Below are positions 63,931 to 64,000 of a stretch of DNA of 64,000 nucleotides, in pieces. Each line of letters opens with the position of its first letter. Position 1 is the stretch's first letter. The stretch covers positions 15,597,527-15,661,526 of the forward strand of contig CM029126.1 of the NCBI GenBank assembly GCA_016859345.1, in the 5' to 3' direction. Origin of the DNA: Istiophorus platypterus. Its lineage: Eukaryota > Chordata > Actinopteri > Istiophoriformes > Istiophoridae. The position numbers were made by a program, and so were the translations under genes. Below the pieces are notes generated by a model that saw only the letters and a list, made by a program, of their open reading frames with translations, had not been told where the DNA came from and did not search any database.

Positions 63931-64000
63931 TCCTTTTTTTAAGGGATGTTTTGGGAAATTTTACGCCTTGATTAAAATGTTGCCAGAAGAGGGATGACAG

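Larger units (their letters stand above)
19233..64000 (+). other. Putative first intron of the ptpru-like gene (continues past the window)
   Basis: 44.7 kb in which I find no exon with family similarity on either strand. In particular there is no MAM-domain exon of the kind that should follow exon 1. Content is AT-rich unique DNA, microsatellites and interspersed repeats listed separately. Open frames in the region are short and lack domains. An independent gene hidden on either strand is possible but not visible. Confidence 0.5.

Overview
The window looks like the nuclear genome of a teleost fish. The genes are vertebrate and intron-rich. The DNA is AT-rich with many CA and TA microsatellites. 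The dispersed repeats are fish-type: a decayed Tc1/mariner copy, a Rex3-like LINE tail and several copies of an AT-rich repeat. The only coding content I can support is three vertebrate genes, reconstructed exon by exon from splice sites and reading phase.

Layout. (1) 1-7266, minus strand: the 5' part of a dcbld1-like gene (discoidin, CUB and LCCL domain receptor). Nine exons join in one continuous frame and give about 325 residues: signal peptide, CUB, LCCL and the start of the discoidin domain. The rest of the gene lies beyond the left edge. (2) 7340-8480: a CpG island between two divergent genes, with inverted CCAAT boxes, a GC box and a perfect CArG box. (3) 9575-16535, plus strand: a complete gmeb1-like gene (SAND-domain transcription factor) in ten coding exons, 512 codons plus stop, with a poly(A) signal at 16964. 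(4) 16536-19162: 3' UTR, then intergenic DNA and a CA-rich promoter region carrying a palindromic CRE. (5) 19163-19232, plus strand: a signal-peptide exon that best fits exon 1 of a ptpru-like R2B receptor tyrosine phosphatase. Everything from 19233 to 64000 has no recognisable exon and is read as its long first intron, at least 44.7 kb.

The three genes are not an operon or pathway. Their shared interest is synteny: GMEB1 and PTPRU are neighbours on human 1p35, while human DCBLD1 lies on 6q22 near PTPRK, the paralogue of PTPRU. The window may therefore show an ancestral DCBLD-GMEB-PTPR linkage, with a DCBLD copy on the GMEB1/PTPRU side. Other points of interest are a GC-AG intron and two very short exons in the dcbld1-like gene, a recent 0.9-kb dispersed duplication, and a 545-bp TA/TATG microsatellite. 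I found no CRISPR array, mobile-defence system, RNA gene or other exotic system.
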